Of a stretch of 64,000 bases of DNA, positions 30,970-44,600 are shown one piece after another; position 1 is the first letter of the stretch; every line of letters starts with the position of its first letter. This stretch comes from Aporrectodea caliginosa. Taxonomy: Eukaryota > Annelida > Clitellata > Crassiclitellata > Lumbricidae. Under the pieces are notes generated by a model. It searched no databases. It saw only the letters and a program-made list of their open reading frames with translations, and was not told the DNA's origin. Position numbers and translations under genes: made by a program. The stretch is taken from positions 504,001 to 568,000 of the forward strand of contig JACEVL010000130.1 in NCBI GenBank assembly GCA_020284085.1, given 5' to 3'.

Positions 30970-33900
30970 TGATTTGTTGTGGTTAAAAGGAACTGCGGCT
31001 GTGAGAATAATGTCTGACTTGTGTGTTATGAGTTTCTTCGTTTAGATTTAAAGCATTTTTGTATAGGCCTAGTTCAGGGATTTCACAAATTTGTGAGCAT
31101 TGTCAAAAGCCAGCTTCAGTTTGTGATTTATTTTGGAATTTGTTTTGCAGAAATCCAGCTTGAAATTCAAATTTATGGAGGATTGAAGTTTTTTAAATGC
31201 CATAGATCATGCTGTTGCATGTTGCACAAATGTACATTAGGCAGTTTTGGCTTGCATATAATTTACAAGACCAAGGGACATAATGTATGTTTTGCATAGT
31301 TTATATAGTTCAAGACAAACTGGGGCTTTTTCTAAGCATTTGTAACTTGGATGCCAAAATAAAGATTGGTATTGACATTTTTTTATTTAGGCTACTTACA
31401 TGGAAATACTGACAGCAGTGCTATTATTTTTCTTTTCTAGGCTGCATCTTTTAGACAGATCTTTTACAAAAGCAGTCATTCAGTTAAATTATTACATTTA
31501 GATGCTTCCTAAACATGTGTTCTGTACACGCTCTGTAAATTGTGAATGAATATGTTCTTGTTACAATCAGATGCAAGTCTTTCATTTACGTGTGAAATGC
31601 TGGCAAAGTTTATGCCTGGAACAAATGCAGTGTTCGTTTTTGTGCTTTAAGCTCTGTTTATTCTTCGTTTGCACAGAAAACCATTTATAAATATCTCCAT
31701 GTGAAATGGAGAATTTTAAATGTAATTTTAAATGGTGTAAATTATAATTTCAGTCAGTATTTTGCCTGTGTTGAGAAACAGCTGATGTGTTTTAAAGATG
31801 CTTGTGATACAGGTTGCTCAATAAGCTGGACTGCATAATTTTTGACGAATAATATCGCAGATTTCATTACAGTGAAGAAATACTAAGAAATCTAGCCTTC
31901 ATACCAGCCCAAACTGCTTTTGTACTTAGTGAGATGGCAGTTGCCCGAGCAACATGTGATATGTATAGTATTCTGGTATTTTGTGATTTTAATAAATTGT
32001 AATCGCTACTTAAGTTTTCTTTATGTTTTGTGTTTGCAGCCTCTTGTTTCACAAAGTTGTTTCTAGTCCATGGCTTTTATAGGCTGTAAATGTGATACGC
32101 ACCTGTGCACTGGTTATGCTGCGGCGTTTATTTTTTGGTGCATTGTTTTCTTTTACTTAGCAAAAAAATACAAAAAAAAAATTCTATAGACGTTTTGCTG
32201 TAATTAATTAGCTATGCTGTGTAAATAATCGTGCTGTAGATGTAAGGCTTTATCGACTTTGTAACCTTTTGTTTCATGTAGCCAGTGGTGTGGCATTTAG
32301 GTTTGTCATGTTTTAGGTAATCATACTTGCATAATTGCATATTATATGTATTGCCTCTACTAGGAGAAATCTTAGAGGTGATCGGAGGCATGCTGGCTTG
32401 TTGTGCCGATTTTGTATATCGGAAAGTTGTCAATTTTTGGTCTGAAATGAGACCTTTATTCCAAGTATTCATGAATATTTTGTCATGCGTATTATCAGGG
32501 AATTTTCTACTGTTATCTATTTCAGTTTGCACAGACTGTACAAAACTGAAGTGGTGTCAAAACAGCTTCTTCAGAGAAATTGAACAGGTACTCCCCTTTG
32601 GCAAACAGCTTTTGATTTTGCTTGAGGCTGTGTGATATCTGGGCCTCTGCAGTGGGAATTGAAAACTGTTTTTTGTGTGTAAGACCTCTGTGTTATGGCT
32701 GATGACAGAAGAGGCCATTTGCAGTTACTACGATGTGCCAAGCTGTTGGTAGTTTTGTGTTTTTATTGCACAAAATCTTGATCATTCTGCCATGAGATAT
32801 ATTTATGGCTTGCTTTGGTTAAAAGCTTTTGATCGTGGCAATGTGTAAACTGAATATAATGTGGTAACATCTTTTTGGTCTGTTCAGCTTGAAATCTGAT
32901 ATCTTTTTGATATCAGTTTGCTTTTGTCTACACCATAACCTCATTTTATGTTGTAGGAGGGGCCACGAATCCCGAATTTAATTCAGCTGTAAAATGCGAC
33001 AATGTTATACGGTCCCTTATTGCACCACACACGAGGCCCATGATAGGAAGATAGCATCGGCGTCATAATTATGTCCAACTTATTATGTATCTATTGGGTA
33101 TGTTACAGCACATGCCATCATGCCCATGGGCATCGACCATTTTTATATGCTATGGCTGCCAAGGTTGGCAAATGTGCATTTGTTTTTCAAAATGTGTATC
33201 ATTTGTGTGCTCCACTTGCATTAATTTTTACATTGTTTATTATTGGTGTTTTTATTAGTATTATCAACCTGATGAAGCATCTTTGGAGTGAGATAACTAC
33301 TTGTTTAGGGTGGTATTTCATGCCGAGCAACTAATCTCTACAGACACTTTCAGAAAGTTCAATCAAAGAGATTGCCTTGTTGTTGAGTTTGGACGTTTAT
33401 AGATATTATATGTACAGTGTGTACTCATTAACGTGAAGTTGTCAGGGACATGCCATATGTTACAGCGTGCAAACAGGGCTGTGCATAAATGCTGAAGAAG
33501 TAGATATTTTGTGCTGCACGGTGCGTTAACACTTTAACGATGAGCTGCATTGGTTTCCCAGTCACTTTTAGTACACTCTCGTCATTGAAGTGTTAATAGC
33601 TTTGGAGGACATAACACTACTTCACATTAAGAAGAATGGCTTGTAAATGAGGAGCACGTAAATGAGTCCACACTGTGTGTATGATGTGTGTATCTGAACA
33701 TTTATTTTGTACCTTCGAAGAACCGTGGCAAGGTAGCTTCTAAGGAGTGTTACTCATTCAAGAGAAACGTCAAGAAGGTAATGACAGGCAAAGCCATGTT
33801 GAATTGTGTGACATGGCCTTCCAAGTCCAATGGACAAGGCATTACAATAACCATATTGGACTCTTTAAGTGAATTTATATAGCACCTTTAGAAGAGATCT

Positions 33901-36900
33901 CCATGCAAATGAGGTGCTGTTGTCTGATGCCTCTTGTTACACCAGATCCTCCTTAGAGCATGAATTCTGATGTAGCACGATCGTTGACATGGATCCGAAA
34001 TTTAGTTCAGCTTTAGAAAATGACATCATTATAACCTCACTGTAAGCTGGTTCTTGATTTGAATGGTAAAAGATAGCATTATGATGAGCTTCAATTACAT
34101 GCTCTGTTTGTTTTGGGTGGACATTGTTGTTTGGCCCAATCAGTATCATAGTGCTACTGCAGTCACAAGGTTATGGATAGAAGCATGTGAAGCAAATGCT
34201 GTGTAATGCCTTGTCCATATTTTCTCTGCTTTCTGTAGATGCACAATGTTTGGTAGGTGGGAAGGAAACGATGGCAAGTCCTACAATGCAATGGCCCTTT
34301 CTCGAGAACATTTACTTGAAACTATCCCCCATTGTCAGTTTTAATTTGCTCTATGTTTAGAGTGTACAGGTTTGCTGCTTGACCAAGGCTGACAAAAGAC
34401 AAAGTCTCATACATGTGTATACATTCTAACTGATGTTGAACCTGGCCTGGCCAACATCCAGTGCTATCCCTAGTCCAGTTTTAATTTTTTGCAACATCTC
34501 AGCATGCTTTTCAATCTGCAATGGATATCTTAGAACTTTAAATAATGTATTATGTTAATATTAGGTTATCGGTGTGAGGCATGAATTCAGTAGCGTTCCA
34601 CAGCATAATGGTGATGGAACTTTGCTATGGTGCTTTTAATTTAATATTAATTTTATGATGCAGTTACAGTGAAGTTTTGTTCTTGTGTTAATCTGTGATC
34701 ATCTTTAAACATTTGAGACCTGTATAGATATTTAGTTTTTATAATATATTTCCACCAGAAATCTGGAAAAGGCTGAGCGTATGGTGATCAAAATCAGGTC
34801 CATTTATTTTTTTGAGCTGTTGATTTGTGTTTTTAAAATTAATCACTGCATATTTTTAATTTGTGAAATCTAGGTCAGAATGATGGAGGTGCTTTTGATC
34901 AGATGTTTTCGTTTGCTATCTCTTTTGACAGTTTTTTCAGTGATAAATTAAAAATGTTGTGTCCATTTGTAAGGAGTAGCCAGGAAAAAGGGACATTTTT
35001 ATTCAAGTCTTATTTTACAGGTAATTAATTAGCAGATGGTTAATGTATCCTGTTAGTCAAGCAAGAGAGTCATCTCTGCTCTGTATGTATGTAATATATT
35101 TTTTGATGTTGAGCTAATCTTGTTATGTGTCAGCAAGATCAGAGTCATCATTTACACTTGCTCAGGCCATTGGTTACATGTGTCAGAAGTTATTGTGTAT
35201 AGGGGTCAGTAGTCATTGTTTATAAAGATCAAACGCCAATGTGTACAGTAATTGATTATGCAGATAGAAGTCATTGTTTGCTCTTGTAAGAAGTCATTGT
35301 TTACTCAGGCAGCGATCACTGTTCTTACTTGTTGGAAGTCATTGTGTTAAAGTGTCAGGAGTCATTTGTTTTACAGAGGACAAAAGTGGAGGTAAATGCC
35401 AAGTCTAGGATGAATTTTGTGAACAATCTGTGATCAAGTAGTTGTGTAACTATCACTCACATGCAACATAATCTGCACAAACGGAAGTTCTTGTGAGTCA
35501 TGAATGGAAAGTGCATTCATTCTGCATGTATTAATGTCCCATCAATTAATTCAGTGTGAATGATGCATTCATCCAATAAGATAAAATATTTTAGTGTAAT
35601 AAGATTGAGTTATCACAGAATTGGGGTTGTTTAGTTGAAGTACAAAATGAGAATCCCACTGGAGATTGCACCAATGTGTTGACTCAGTATTGCTAGTTTA
35701 ATTATTAAATTTTTATGGTTTCATTTGTGTGTTTTTTTAATATTTAGTTTCATGTGATGACATTCTGTGATCTGTTGACTATTTGTATCAATGGCTCCAT
35801 AAATTCAGAGCAAGATGGAAGATCTGAAACCGCAACCGTATTAGCTGTTTTAAAGTTTCGATGTATAGGATTTCTAATATCTGTTTGAGCAACATTATTT
35901 GTTCACTTTTGTGCAGGGATCACAACAAAACAAATAAATTGTTGAGGCCAACAACCAGTTGCCTGGTATTTACATTTTTGTAGTTTACCAGCAACAATTC
36001 CAATCTATTGTTCTACTATGGCCTCTGACAGTGTGTGGGCTTTCAGTTCAAAATGCTACAACTAAGTCTTTCATCTGCTTAATTTTTATGCTGAGTAGCA
36101 GTTGTGGTTTTTTATTTAATCAATAAGAATTTTATTCTGTGTTTGATCAACCTTGTATTCATTTTCGACGATTTTTCGTGGTTCTTTAGAACATCCTGCT
36201 ATAAGTTTGAATTGATGGCAGATAAAATATGAAAAATGGTGAAGTTGTGACAGAATAGTGTTAAAGCCATGTGTATTTTCTGCTAATCGTATTTTACTGT
36301 TATTGAGCAAGTGTGATAGTCTGAATGTGTTTATCGCAAACTTAATGACATTTTTATGACATTTTGGGTGCATTTAAGAGAATGCAAAAGTTCCGTTTAA
36401 CAGACTTGATGTATTTTGAAATTGGAATTGTGTTACTTGTGTAACTGCTTGTAACACGCGAGTACAATTACGAGTTCTGATGTAACGTGTTTAAGCTACA
36501 GACAGTACTTTAATTGAACTGAATAACAGGACTGTTAGCTTAGACAATTATTGTATCAAAGCAGAAGCTGTGCTGATAAATTGTAGCTGATAAAAATAAA
36601 TGTAGTGGATTTTGATGTGCACATAATGGTAGCTTATATGGAATGTAACATGTTATGTGGCATGTTTTTGTTGGCCAAGATGTGTGCTGATTTTGTGCCT
36701 TTTATTAAGTGTTTGACTAAATGGCTCTGTCACTAAGCACTATTTGGTACTGATACAAGCTGGGAAGTAGATGGTAAGGCCTGTAATGTACTGGCAGGAC
36801 CTTTGGATTGCCTGTGTCTGATTATTCACTGTGGGGCCTCGGAGCTGTGCGTACTCGTACATGAAAGGCGACTGCAGTAGGACAGAGATAATAGCAAGAT

Positions 36901-37636
36901 CAGTTGATGAGCTGCTTACATTTGTATGATAATTAATCTCTGTAAGTTGGTTGCAGCATTTTGGATTGTGAATTTTAATTCTCAGGGAAAATATTTATGT
37001 CACTTGCCAAGCATCAAATGTGTATTGACTGCATTTTTTTGTAATGGAACCCAGAAACGAAGTCCACGAGCAGGCTGTGCAGTTAGAACGAAATAAAAAA
37101 TGTCAAAGATTTGTCGAGGTTTGGTTCTGAGCTGGCACAAGAACAGCAAAGAGTCTGCACAACCTTTGTGCTAATAAACATTGCTATCCAAAGCATTAGA
37201 GTTTCAAAGTTGAACCTGGCGTAATTGTGTCCAGACTGCTACTGTGTGAAAAAACAAACGTTTGATGGTTAAAACATGGAGAGTTTTGTGATACTGACTT
37301 GTAGGGAAGTTTGAAAACTGTAAAGTAAGACTTGATGTATAATTAAGTGAAAGTGATGCAATAGAGAGATGTTGGAAGGTTTGTGATTTTGTTTTGTGAT
37401 AATGTGGAGTGGAAATTCCAATTTAGCTGCTCTGCATGACATGACTTTCCAGGATTTGCTTTGCAGTATGCATTAGGCTGTTCACTGGAACAGAAATTCA
37501 ATGAAGTCATGTGATTTTTACTAGTGTGCCATAAATTTAATTTTATGATTCTGAATACCAATTTTTACTTGATATTTTGTGTGACTGCTTATACCTCGCA
37601 ATACCATATTTGACAGTTCACAAGTGGGAATAAAGT
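30970..37636 (+). other. Long T/G-rich gene-free stretch, possible PNRC 3' untranslated region
   Basis: About 6.6 kb has no supported coding frame. Down to about 36.7 kb it has few recognisable repeats apart from the micro-element at 33526 and a tail fragment at 33871. The plus strand is visibly rich in T and G over A and C, as in transcribed untranslated sequence. AATAAA is present at 31359-31365 and again at 37630-37636 (gggaataaagtc), so short and very long 3' ends are both possible. From 36729 there is SINE-like sequence. Confidence 0.4.
33526..33596 (+). repeat. Palindromic micro-element, copy downstream of PNRC
   Basis: It starts TTAACACTTTAACGATGAGC, contains CTGCATTGGTTTCCCAGTCA, and ends CATTGAAGTGTTAA. 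The ends are inverted repeats. Confidence 0.75.
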
Positions 37637-37819
37637 CATTTATTCCATAGTTTGAATTTCAAATTGTACTCTTTCGTTCATGATGGTATGTATGATGTAT
37701 GTCACCGTTCAGAATGTTGTGAATGAAAATTCTCACACCTTACCCATCAGCAATGTTATATGTTGAAAATATGGTGAGTAGATGACAATGTCCCCACTCC
37801 CCACTTGGGCGTCACGTGT

Positions 37820-37990
37820 CTAACATATCGGCCTAGATGCAGGACATATCAAGCCCATAGGTCCGACATATCATGATATGTCCGACATATCAGGCTTTAG
37901 GACATTATGAAGCCCATAACGTCGAGCATGTTGGCCTATATGTAGGAAATATGAAAGGAGACCATAAAATTATGTCCTGCATATCGCGTA
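37820..37990. repeat. Cluster of GACATATC palindromes
   Basis: GACATATCATGATATGTC is a perfect 18 bp palindrome at about 37863, surrounded by diverged units (ggacatatcaagcccatagg, gacatatcaggctttaggac, atgtcctgcatatc). It is a short degenerate tandem and inverted array with no coding content. Confidence 0.7.
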
Positions 37991-38017
37991 ATGTCGAATG
38001 CTTGAATTCCAGCTGTT

Positions 38018-38110
38018 ACACAATTCATTCATTCCGAGAATTTATATAGCACCCCTTCAAGGAACCTACTCCGAGGCGCTTCCAGCGCAGCAGTTGAAAG
38101 CCCTGCATAA
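38018..38110 (-). mobile_element. L2-type LINE/SINE 3' tail
   Basis: On the minus strand it ends CTTGAAGGGGTGCTATATAA and then GAATGAATGAAT, matching the ends at 60.0 kb and 63.9 kb. Only the tail was recognised. Confidence 0.6.
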
Positions 38111-38239
38111 TGACTGCCTTATGAATTCCATGAGATGGTGGTCATTGAGTAAGGACCTTGAGCGCTGGTCAGATGCTGGTGTTGTGTAAATACAGCAATA
38201 ACACTAAACCTCATTAGACAGCATACTGTTGACGTGTGT

Positions 38240-38500
38240 TGCATACTGGTGTGTTGAGTAGAGCGTTTGATCTGTAATCAAATAGTTGCGGCTTCAAACC
38301 CACCGAGTGGGATCCATGCAATGGCACTGGACAAACTGCAGCTGCATATGCTCCGTCTGCAAACAGAAGTTGGTACGGTATGGGCTCGGAAGTAAATGGC
38401 AGGTTCTGCTATGGACTGGCCGCGTGCACAGGACCTTGGGATTATCGGGTACAAGAGCAGGAAATGAGTACCCCCCCCCATTTAAAAGCAGAGAGTGGCA
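38240..38500 (+). mobile_element. tRNA-derived SINE
   Basis: The head has a tRNA-like TTGAGTAGAGCGTTTGATCT (A-box-like) and GGCTTCAAACCC (B-box-like) at tRNA spacing. A body follows with GGTACGGTATGGGCTCGGAA and GTAAATGGCAGG, which resembles a stretch at about 36747. The tail end is unclear. The anticodon arm is degraded, so it is not a working tRNA gene. Confidence 0.55.
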
Positions 38501-38609
38501 TGCAACAAGTTTTACCTAAAAGTGAGAACAAATGGCATGTGCATAATTATAGTGGGTTTACTAAAGTTTTCTGGCTATAAAATAGAACTATATTTGTAAA
38601 TTCAACCAT

Positions 38610-38615
38610 TTTATT
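38610..38615 (-). terminator. AATAAA polyadenylation signal, OAT
   Basis: TTTATT on the plus strand, AATAAA on the minus strand, about 670 bp downstream of the OAT stop. I found no closer canonical signal. Confidence 0.5.
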
Positions 38616-39282
38616 GATAGACAAATTAGTTTATCTCGTCTGTAAATTATGGCAATTATTACAGGAAGTTGCAGCACCTGTGCAAATGTAGCATGCACAT
38701 ACAGTGGCAATCCATTTGCAAAGTTAACATTCTGTTATGGCAATAATTTGGCAATTTACAAGCAATACAATATACAATACAACCGCATTTGATGTTGCCC
38801 TTCCTTCAAAGTTCAGAAGTGTTCAAGTGAATTGTTAGCCTTGGGTAGGCTAATTGTAACAGTTACTTTGGAAAGTTCACACTGTTGTTGTACACTTTCA
38901 CAAGTAAATTACAGTAAAACTTTGATAGACGATTTCTGAAGCTACCCATTACCCACTGAAAGCTTCTAACAACATACTCTCTGCTATAATGCAGCAAAGC
39001 AAATGTCACTGTAGCAAAAATATACAAGCGTCAAAAACTGCTGACCAAAAGCAATGTTGCCTACATTGCAAGACACCAACAGCAAGGAGCAGAACTATTT
39101 AAAACCTTAAAATACGTGAATAATGTCATGATAAAAGGATTACGTAAATGTAATCGGAAATGTAATCTCAAGAAGAATTAAGACATGGCAAAGACTGATC
39201 ACCAAAGCACTAATTACTGCAGTCTAATCCACAACTGAAAAAATCAATTGTGGATGATCGTCGTCGTTTGGATTCTGTGCGT

Positions 39283-42200
39283 TTAGAGGGAATTGATCGT
39301 TTTGGCGATGATGTCGATGCACTCCTGTGTCTGGGCTTCTGTGATGACAAGCGGAGGAGCAAGTCGGATCCTGTCGCCGTGAGTCGGCTTGGCAAGAAGT
39401 CCGTTGTCTCGGAGTCGCAGGCAGACCTCCCAGGCATCGAATTCTGCATCAGACAAATAGGTGCATGTAATCCACGGTTTACCAGAAGAATGCCTAATCT
39501 AATACAATCTTAAACAACAACTTTATTGTAATCGTAATTAAGTATTTATTAAGTGCCACTTAAAGTCAAAGGCGCTCCTGACCCAGACCAGTGTCGTACC
39601 TGACAAAAAGAGAAGTTTTCAGGTGCTTGCGGAACTGGTCAGAGGAAAGAGAAAGAAAGTCATCCCTAAGGCACTGAGGCAGTTGGTTGAGGGTCCACAG
39701 AAGCCAAACTCCTAGAATGGGCCATAGAGGTATGCATTCAAGAGACAACCAAGTGGCTACAGGCCGAAGACCTAAGCGAGGAACGACCAGGCAGATCAGA
39801 AACTGGAGTACATAGGCCTTGAAATAGTGTGAAGCAAAGTCGGCAAGACAATTTCGCATGAGGGGGCAGATCTTGAATAGGATGTGTTGGCAAATGGGGA
39901 ACCAGTGAAGGGGTCTCGGATGAAAGAAGAGATCTGAGCAAACTTCGCAGTGCCCCTATGAACCGGGCAGAAGCGTAAAGGATGGATTGAAGCTTAGATG
40001 CATTTACAGTGGCCATTGTAGATCGCATTCCCATATTCAATCCTAGCATATGTAATGAAGTTTTACCTGGGAAATGTACATAATAAATTAGTGATTACCT
40101 ATGCTTTGTAATGAATTTCTAACTGGGCAATGTAATAAATTACTGATTACCTAGGTTATGTAATGAATTTTTACCTAACACATGTAATATATTATTGATT
40201 GCTTAGGCTGTGTAACGAACTTCTACCTGGGGTATGTAATGAATTAGTTATCACCTTGACCCGGCTCCTATGGTAAACAACAGAAATGAACATACTTTCA
40301 TCAATGACAATTGCGTTGAGGAGGCCTTTGCCACGAACGGCCTTGATCACGTCAGTTGGCAGGTTTGACAGTCCATCACGAAACATCTGTCCAAGACGTT
40401 CTGCGTTCTGTGCCAGTTTTTCTTCTTCAAGGACCTAGAGGAAAACCAGGAAACAAGACATCGTTGGCACCAATTCATTGCTACAGAAATTATTGTTGAA
40501 TCTCAATCTGGAAATAACCTCTGTGCTTAAAGCTTTGCACTGGCTTCCTGTTCAGCATAGGTTTGGTTTCAAATTGGGGCTCATAGTTTATAAAACTCAT
40601 ACATCTGGCCAACCACAATACTTACAATCAGTCCCCATTCCCCTGACTTATCAATACCCAACAAGGTCACCTTTTTTAATGGAATTAAATGTTTCAATTG
40701 TTCAAGATTTGCTTAATCTTTAATTCTAAAAAAATGCATAACAACCTGAATAACATTGACTGGAACAAGTAATTTAGAACTAAAATAATTTATGATTCTC
40801 TAAAATGACTTCCAGTCAAGCTTAACAACCCACAATTTTAAGAAAATATACGAACCTTAGTTACCAGTATGCAGTTAGTTTAAGAAGCAAATCAGCAGCA
40901 GCAGCAACAGTAATAAACTGTAATAATGATAATTATTATTAATGAAAATAGTATTATTTTGTGTTCCTGTGTGATTGCAATTACCTCAAACCTCTGGAAT
41001 ATTATATTAATAATTTCAGTGAAGAATATTATAGTAATTAGAGAAGTACATGAGACTTACCCTCAGAGCCTCAATGGCAACACGGCAACCAAGGGGATTT
41101 CCACCGAATGTTGATCCATGCTCACCTGGCTTGAGCTGGAGCATGATGTGATCATCTGCCAACACTGCTGACACCTGGCGAGCAGAAGATCAAACAATAA
41201 TCACATGTATTGGCCGGAAGAACAAACAAAACGTTTTAGCCTATATCCAGTACTCAAAACTTGCATCTGCAAAATTGACAAGATATTAGTTACTGCTACT
41301 AACCCACTATGTGTAACACTTTCTTCATAGAAACTCCAAAGAATGCGTATTATTATTTAATGAATCAATTAATTAATTAATCAGTTATATACTTTACACA
41401 TAATCTTTACTACAAGGAAAATGAAATAGTTTAGGTTCACCAAGTTTGTTGCAAAGTTGCAATTATTTTAACTTTTCTGAGTGAAAGAACAGTCGTCTGT
41501 CATTTACGAAGCCACAGTAAGGTGCTAAGATTAGCTCCCAAGCCACAGTAAGGTACTAAGATTAGCTACCAAGCCACAGTAAGGTACTAAGATTAGTTAA
41601 TAAGTCACAGTAAGGTACTAAGATTAGCTACCAAGCCACAGTAAGTAAACTAAGATTAGCTACCAAGCCACAGTAAGGTACTAAGATTAGCTACCAAGCC
41701 ACAGTAAGGTACTAAGATTAGTTAATAAGTCACAGTAAGGTACTAAGATTAGTTAATAAGTCACAGTAAGGTACTAAGATTAGCTACCAAGCCACAGTAA
41801 AGTACTAAGATTAGCTACCAAGCCACAGTAAGGTACTAAGATTAGCTACCAAGCCACAGTAAGGTACTAAGATTAGTTAATAAGTCACAGTAAGGTACTA
41901 AGATTAGTTACTAAGCCATTGTTTCTTAGTGTTTAGCTAAGATTAGTTACTAAGCTGGAGTTCCTAACGATACCATAAAAACTCCACAACTTTCACTGTC
42001 AACCAAGTTTATCAATCATTGAGTAAAATTAACAAATGTCCTTGTAGGACGTAACTAACCGGGTAGAGTCCACCAGCGAGTGCCTTGCCAAGGGCAACGA
42101 TGTCTGGCCTCACAGACTCATGGTCCACACAAAGTCGCCTGAACAAATACAAACAGACTTACTTTAACTAATGAATTTAAATTATTTTATATGGACACCC

Positions 42201-44254
42201 TGTGAAACCATACAAAGTCATCTGCTCTTCCAATAAATAGCAATGCTTTTAGTAGACTAGAAGAAGAGCAGTTCCCTAAGATAACCCTGAGTAGCCATGG
42301 GTGTGAAGTGTTAGCAATTTCATTTTCTTAGCCTTGGCATATTAGGGCAGGTGGACAACTCTCTCCCTCGCTGTTTTATCTTCCTCCAACATGCGGGTGA
42401 GGCACAATGCTCTATTGTGCAACAAGGTGATCTATAATCTATTCCTTGGCATGCTGGGTTTGTAATTCAACAATTGTGGGTTTGAGTTAGCTGAGCGGAT
42501 TCCATGGACAAGTTGTACATCTATGTTGCACAGATTCAGATTTACTGAAGATGCACACATTAAACTTAATACATAAATAAATAAATTTAAAATAAATAAT
42601 TTCATCTTCACATCACAAGCCAATTATACAGCCGGTATTTGTTTTATTAAATGACAGCCTTCAGTGTCTGTGATTCTGAATGTCAAAATGAGAGCTCTTC
42701 ACCCACCTTCCGGTTCGGCCGAGGCCAGTCTGGACCTCATCGGCAATGAAGAGAACATTGTTCTTGGTGCAGATCTCACGAACTCCTCTGAGGTATCCGT
42801 GATCTGGAACGACGACACCTGCTTCACCCTGGATAGGTTCTACCATGAAGGAGCAGACCAGTGGATCCTGGGTTGCTTTCTGAGAACAAATGTCATCAAC
42901 ATCAATTCCATACATGTATATGCATGCATAGGCTCACTATTATAATCGCATATCTGATAATTATAGGCTATAATTGGAGGATATGGCTATAATTTATAGC
43001 CATATCTTTCAATTAGTACCCAAATCATAGACTTTCTAAGTTTCACAATTATTACCCCTCCCCACTATGTACACACACTACAAGAATTTCCTCTCAACAC
43101 TTTAGCACTTTAATGTCATATTGCAATTTTCTGAAACATACTCCATGCTGAATAAAAGAAACCATGAAACCAACTGCAACTAAGCCCATGATGCAATGCT
43201 GGTAATATTCCCAGTCCAGATGGGAATTGTAGGCCCCATTAATTACAAACTGCTCCTTAAGTATTTTGGTAATCAATCAGTGCTAACTATATATGAAAAT
43301 ATGATTTCTCTGTATAATAACATGTACTTTACATTAGCCTATATGAATATGATCACCTTTCCGCTTTCACTGTCTAATATGGAAAGTAGGCCTCTCAAAA
43401 TCGTAGGCCCGTGCCAGCTGGCCCACCTGCCAGGCCTGGATATAAAGGAGGAGGGCGACGCTAATGACCTTAGTTATCACAGTGTCGTTAAACTGAAACT
43501 AGGTCTACTACTACTACCAAATTAGATCTGTTAAACAACCATGTTTAAGTACCTTTGTGAAGTTTAAAAGGAGCTATATAACTAGAGGGAAGCATACATA
43601 CATAGATATTTAAAACTGCTATAATTATACAGAAGCATGATTGACTAACATCGAGAGCCTCCAGATCATTGTAGGGGACGTTGATGAACCCAGGCATGAA
43701 GGGACCAAAGCCATCAAAGCTGCTCAGGTCCGTGGAGCTGGAAATGGCTGCCAGGGTCCGACCCCAGAAATTTCCCTCAGCAAATAAGTGCTTTGCCTGG
43801 TCCTTTGGAATGCCTTTGACATTGTAGCCCCACTTTCGGGCCAGTTTGATAGAGGTTTCTCCACCCTCAACACCTACAACGAAATAAAACCATTTGACAG
43901 ATGTTTTCAGGTATACCAAAACCTGCATGTCAATCATAATTATCTAAATGGCCTAAGTGTATACTATATAATTATGTATATGGACAATGATTTATCTATT
44001 TATGTATGTATGTAGGTATGTATGCATGTATGTATGTATGTATGCATGTATACATTTATGTATGTATGTATGTATGTATGTATGTATACATGTATGAATG
44101 CATCAATCAATCAATCAATCAATCATAAAATATATAACTATTGATATATAATTACTGGCTATGCATGCATATATGTATGTATGTCTGTACATATGTGCAA
44201 TTGTGCATATGCATGTATGATTGTGCATCTGTATGTTTGCATGTGCATATCATC

Positions 44255-44285
<31 letters not shown>

Positions 44286-44311
44286 TGTATGTATGTATGT
44301 ATGTATGTATG

Positions 44312-44342
<31 letters not shown>

Positions 44343-44363
44343 TGTATGTATGTATGTATGTAA

Positions 44364-44402
<39 letters not shown>

Positions 44403-44452
44403 TGTATGTATGTATGTATGTATGTAATGTATGTATGTATGTATGTATGTAA

Positions 44453-44483
<31 letters not shown>

Positions 44484-44485
44484 TG

Positions 44486-44552
<67 letters not shown>

Positions 44553-44569
44553 TGTATGTATGTATGTAA

Positions 44570-44600
<31 letters not shown>

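Noticed and set aside
41511..41955. Regularly spaced repeats that might suggest a CRISPR array
   Set aside because: Units are contiguous with no unique spacers, in an intron of a nuclear animal gene. It is a minisatellite.
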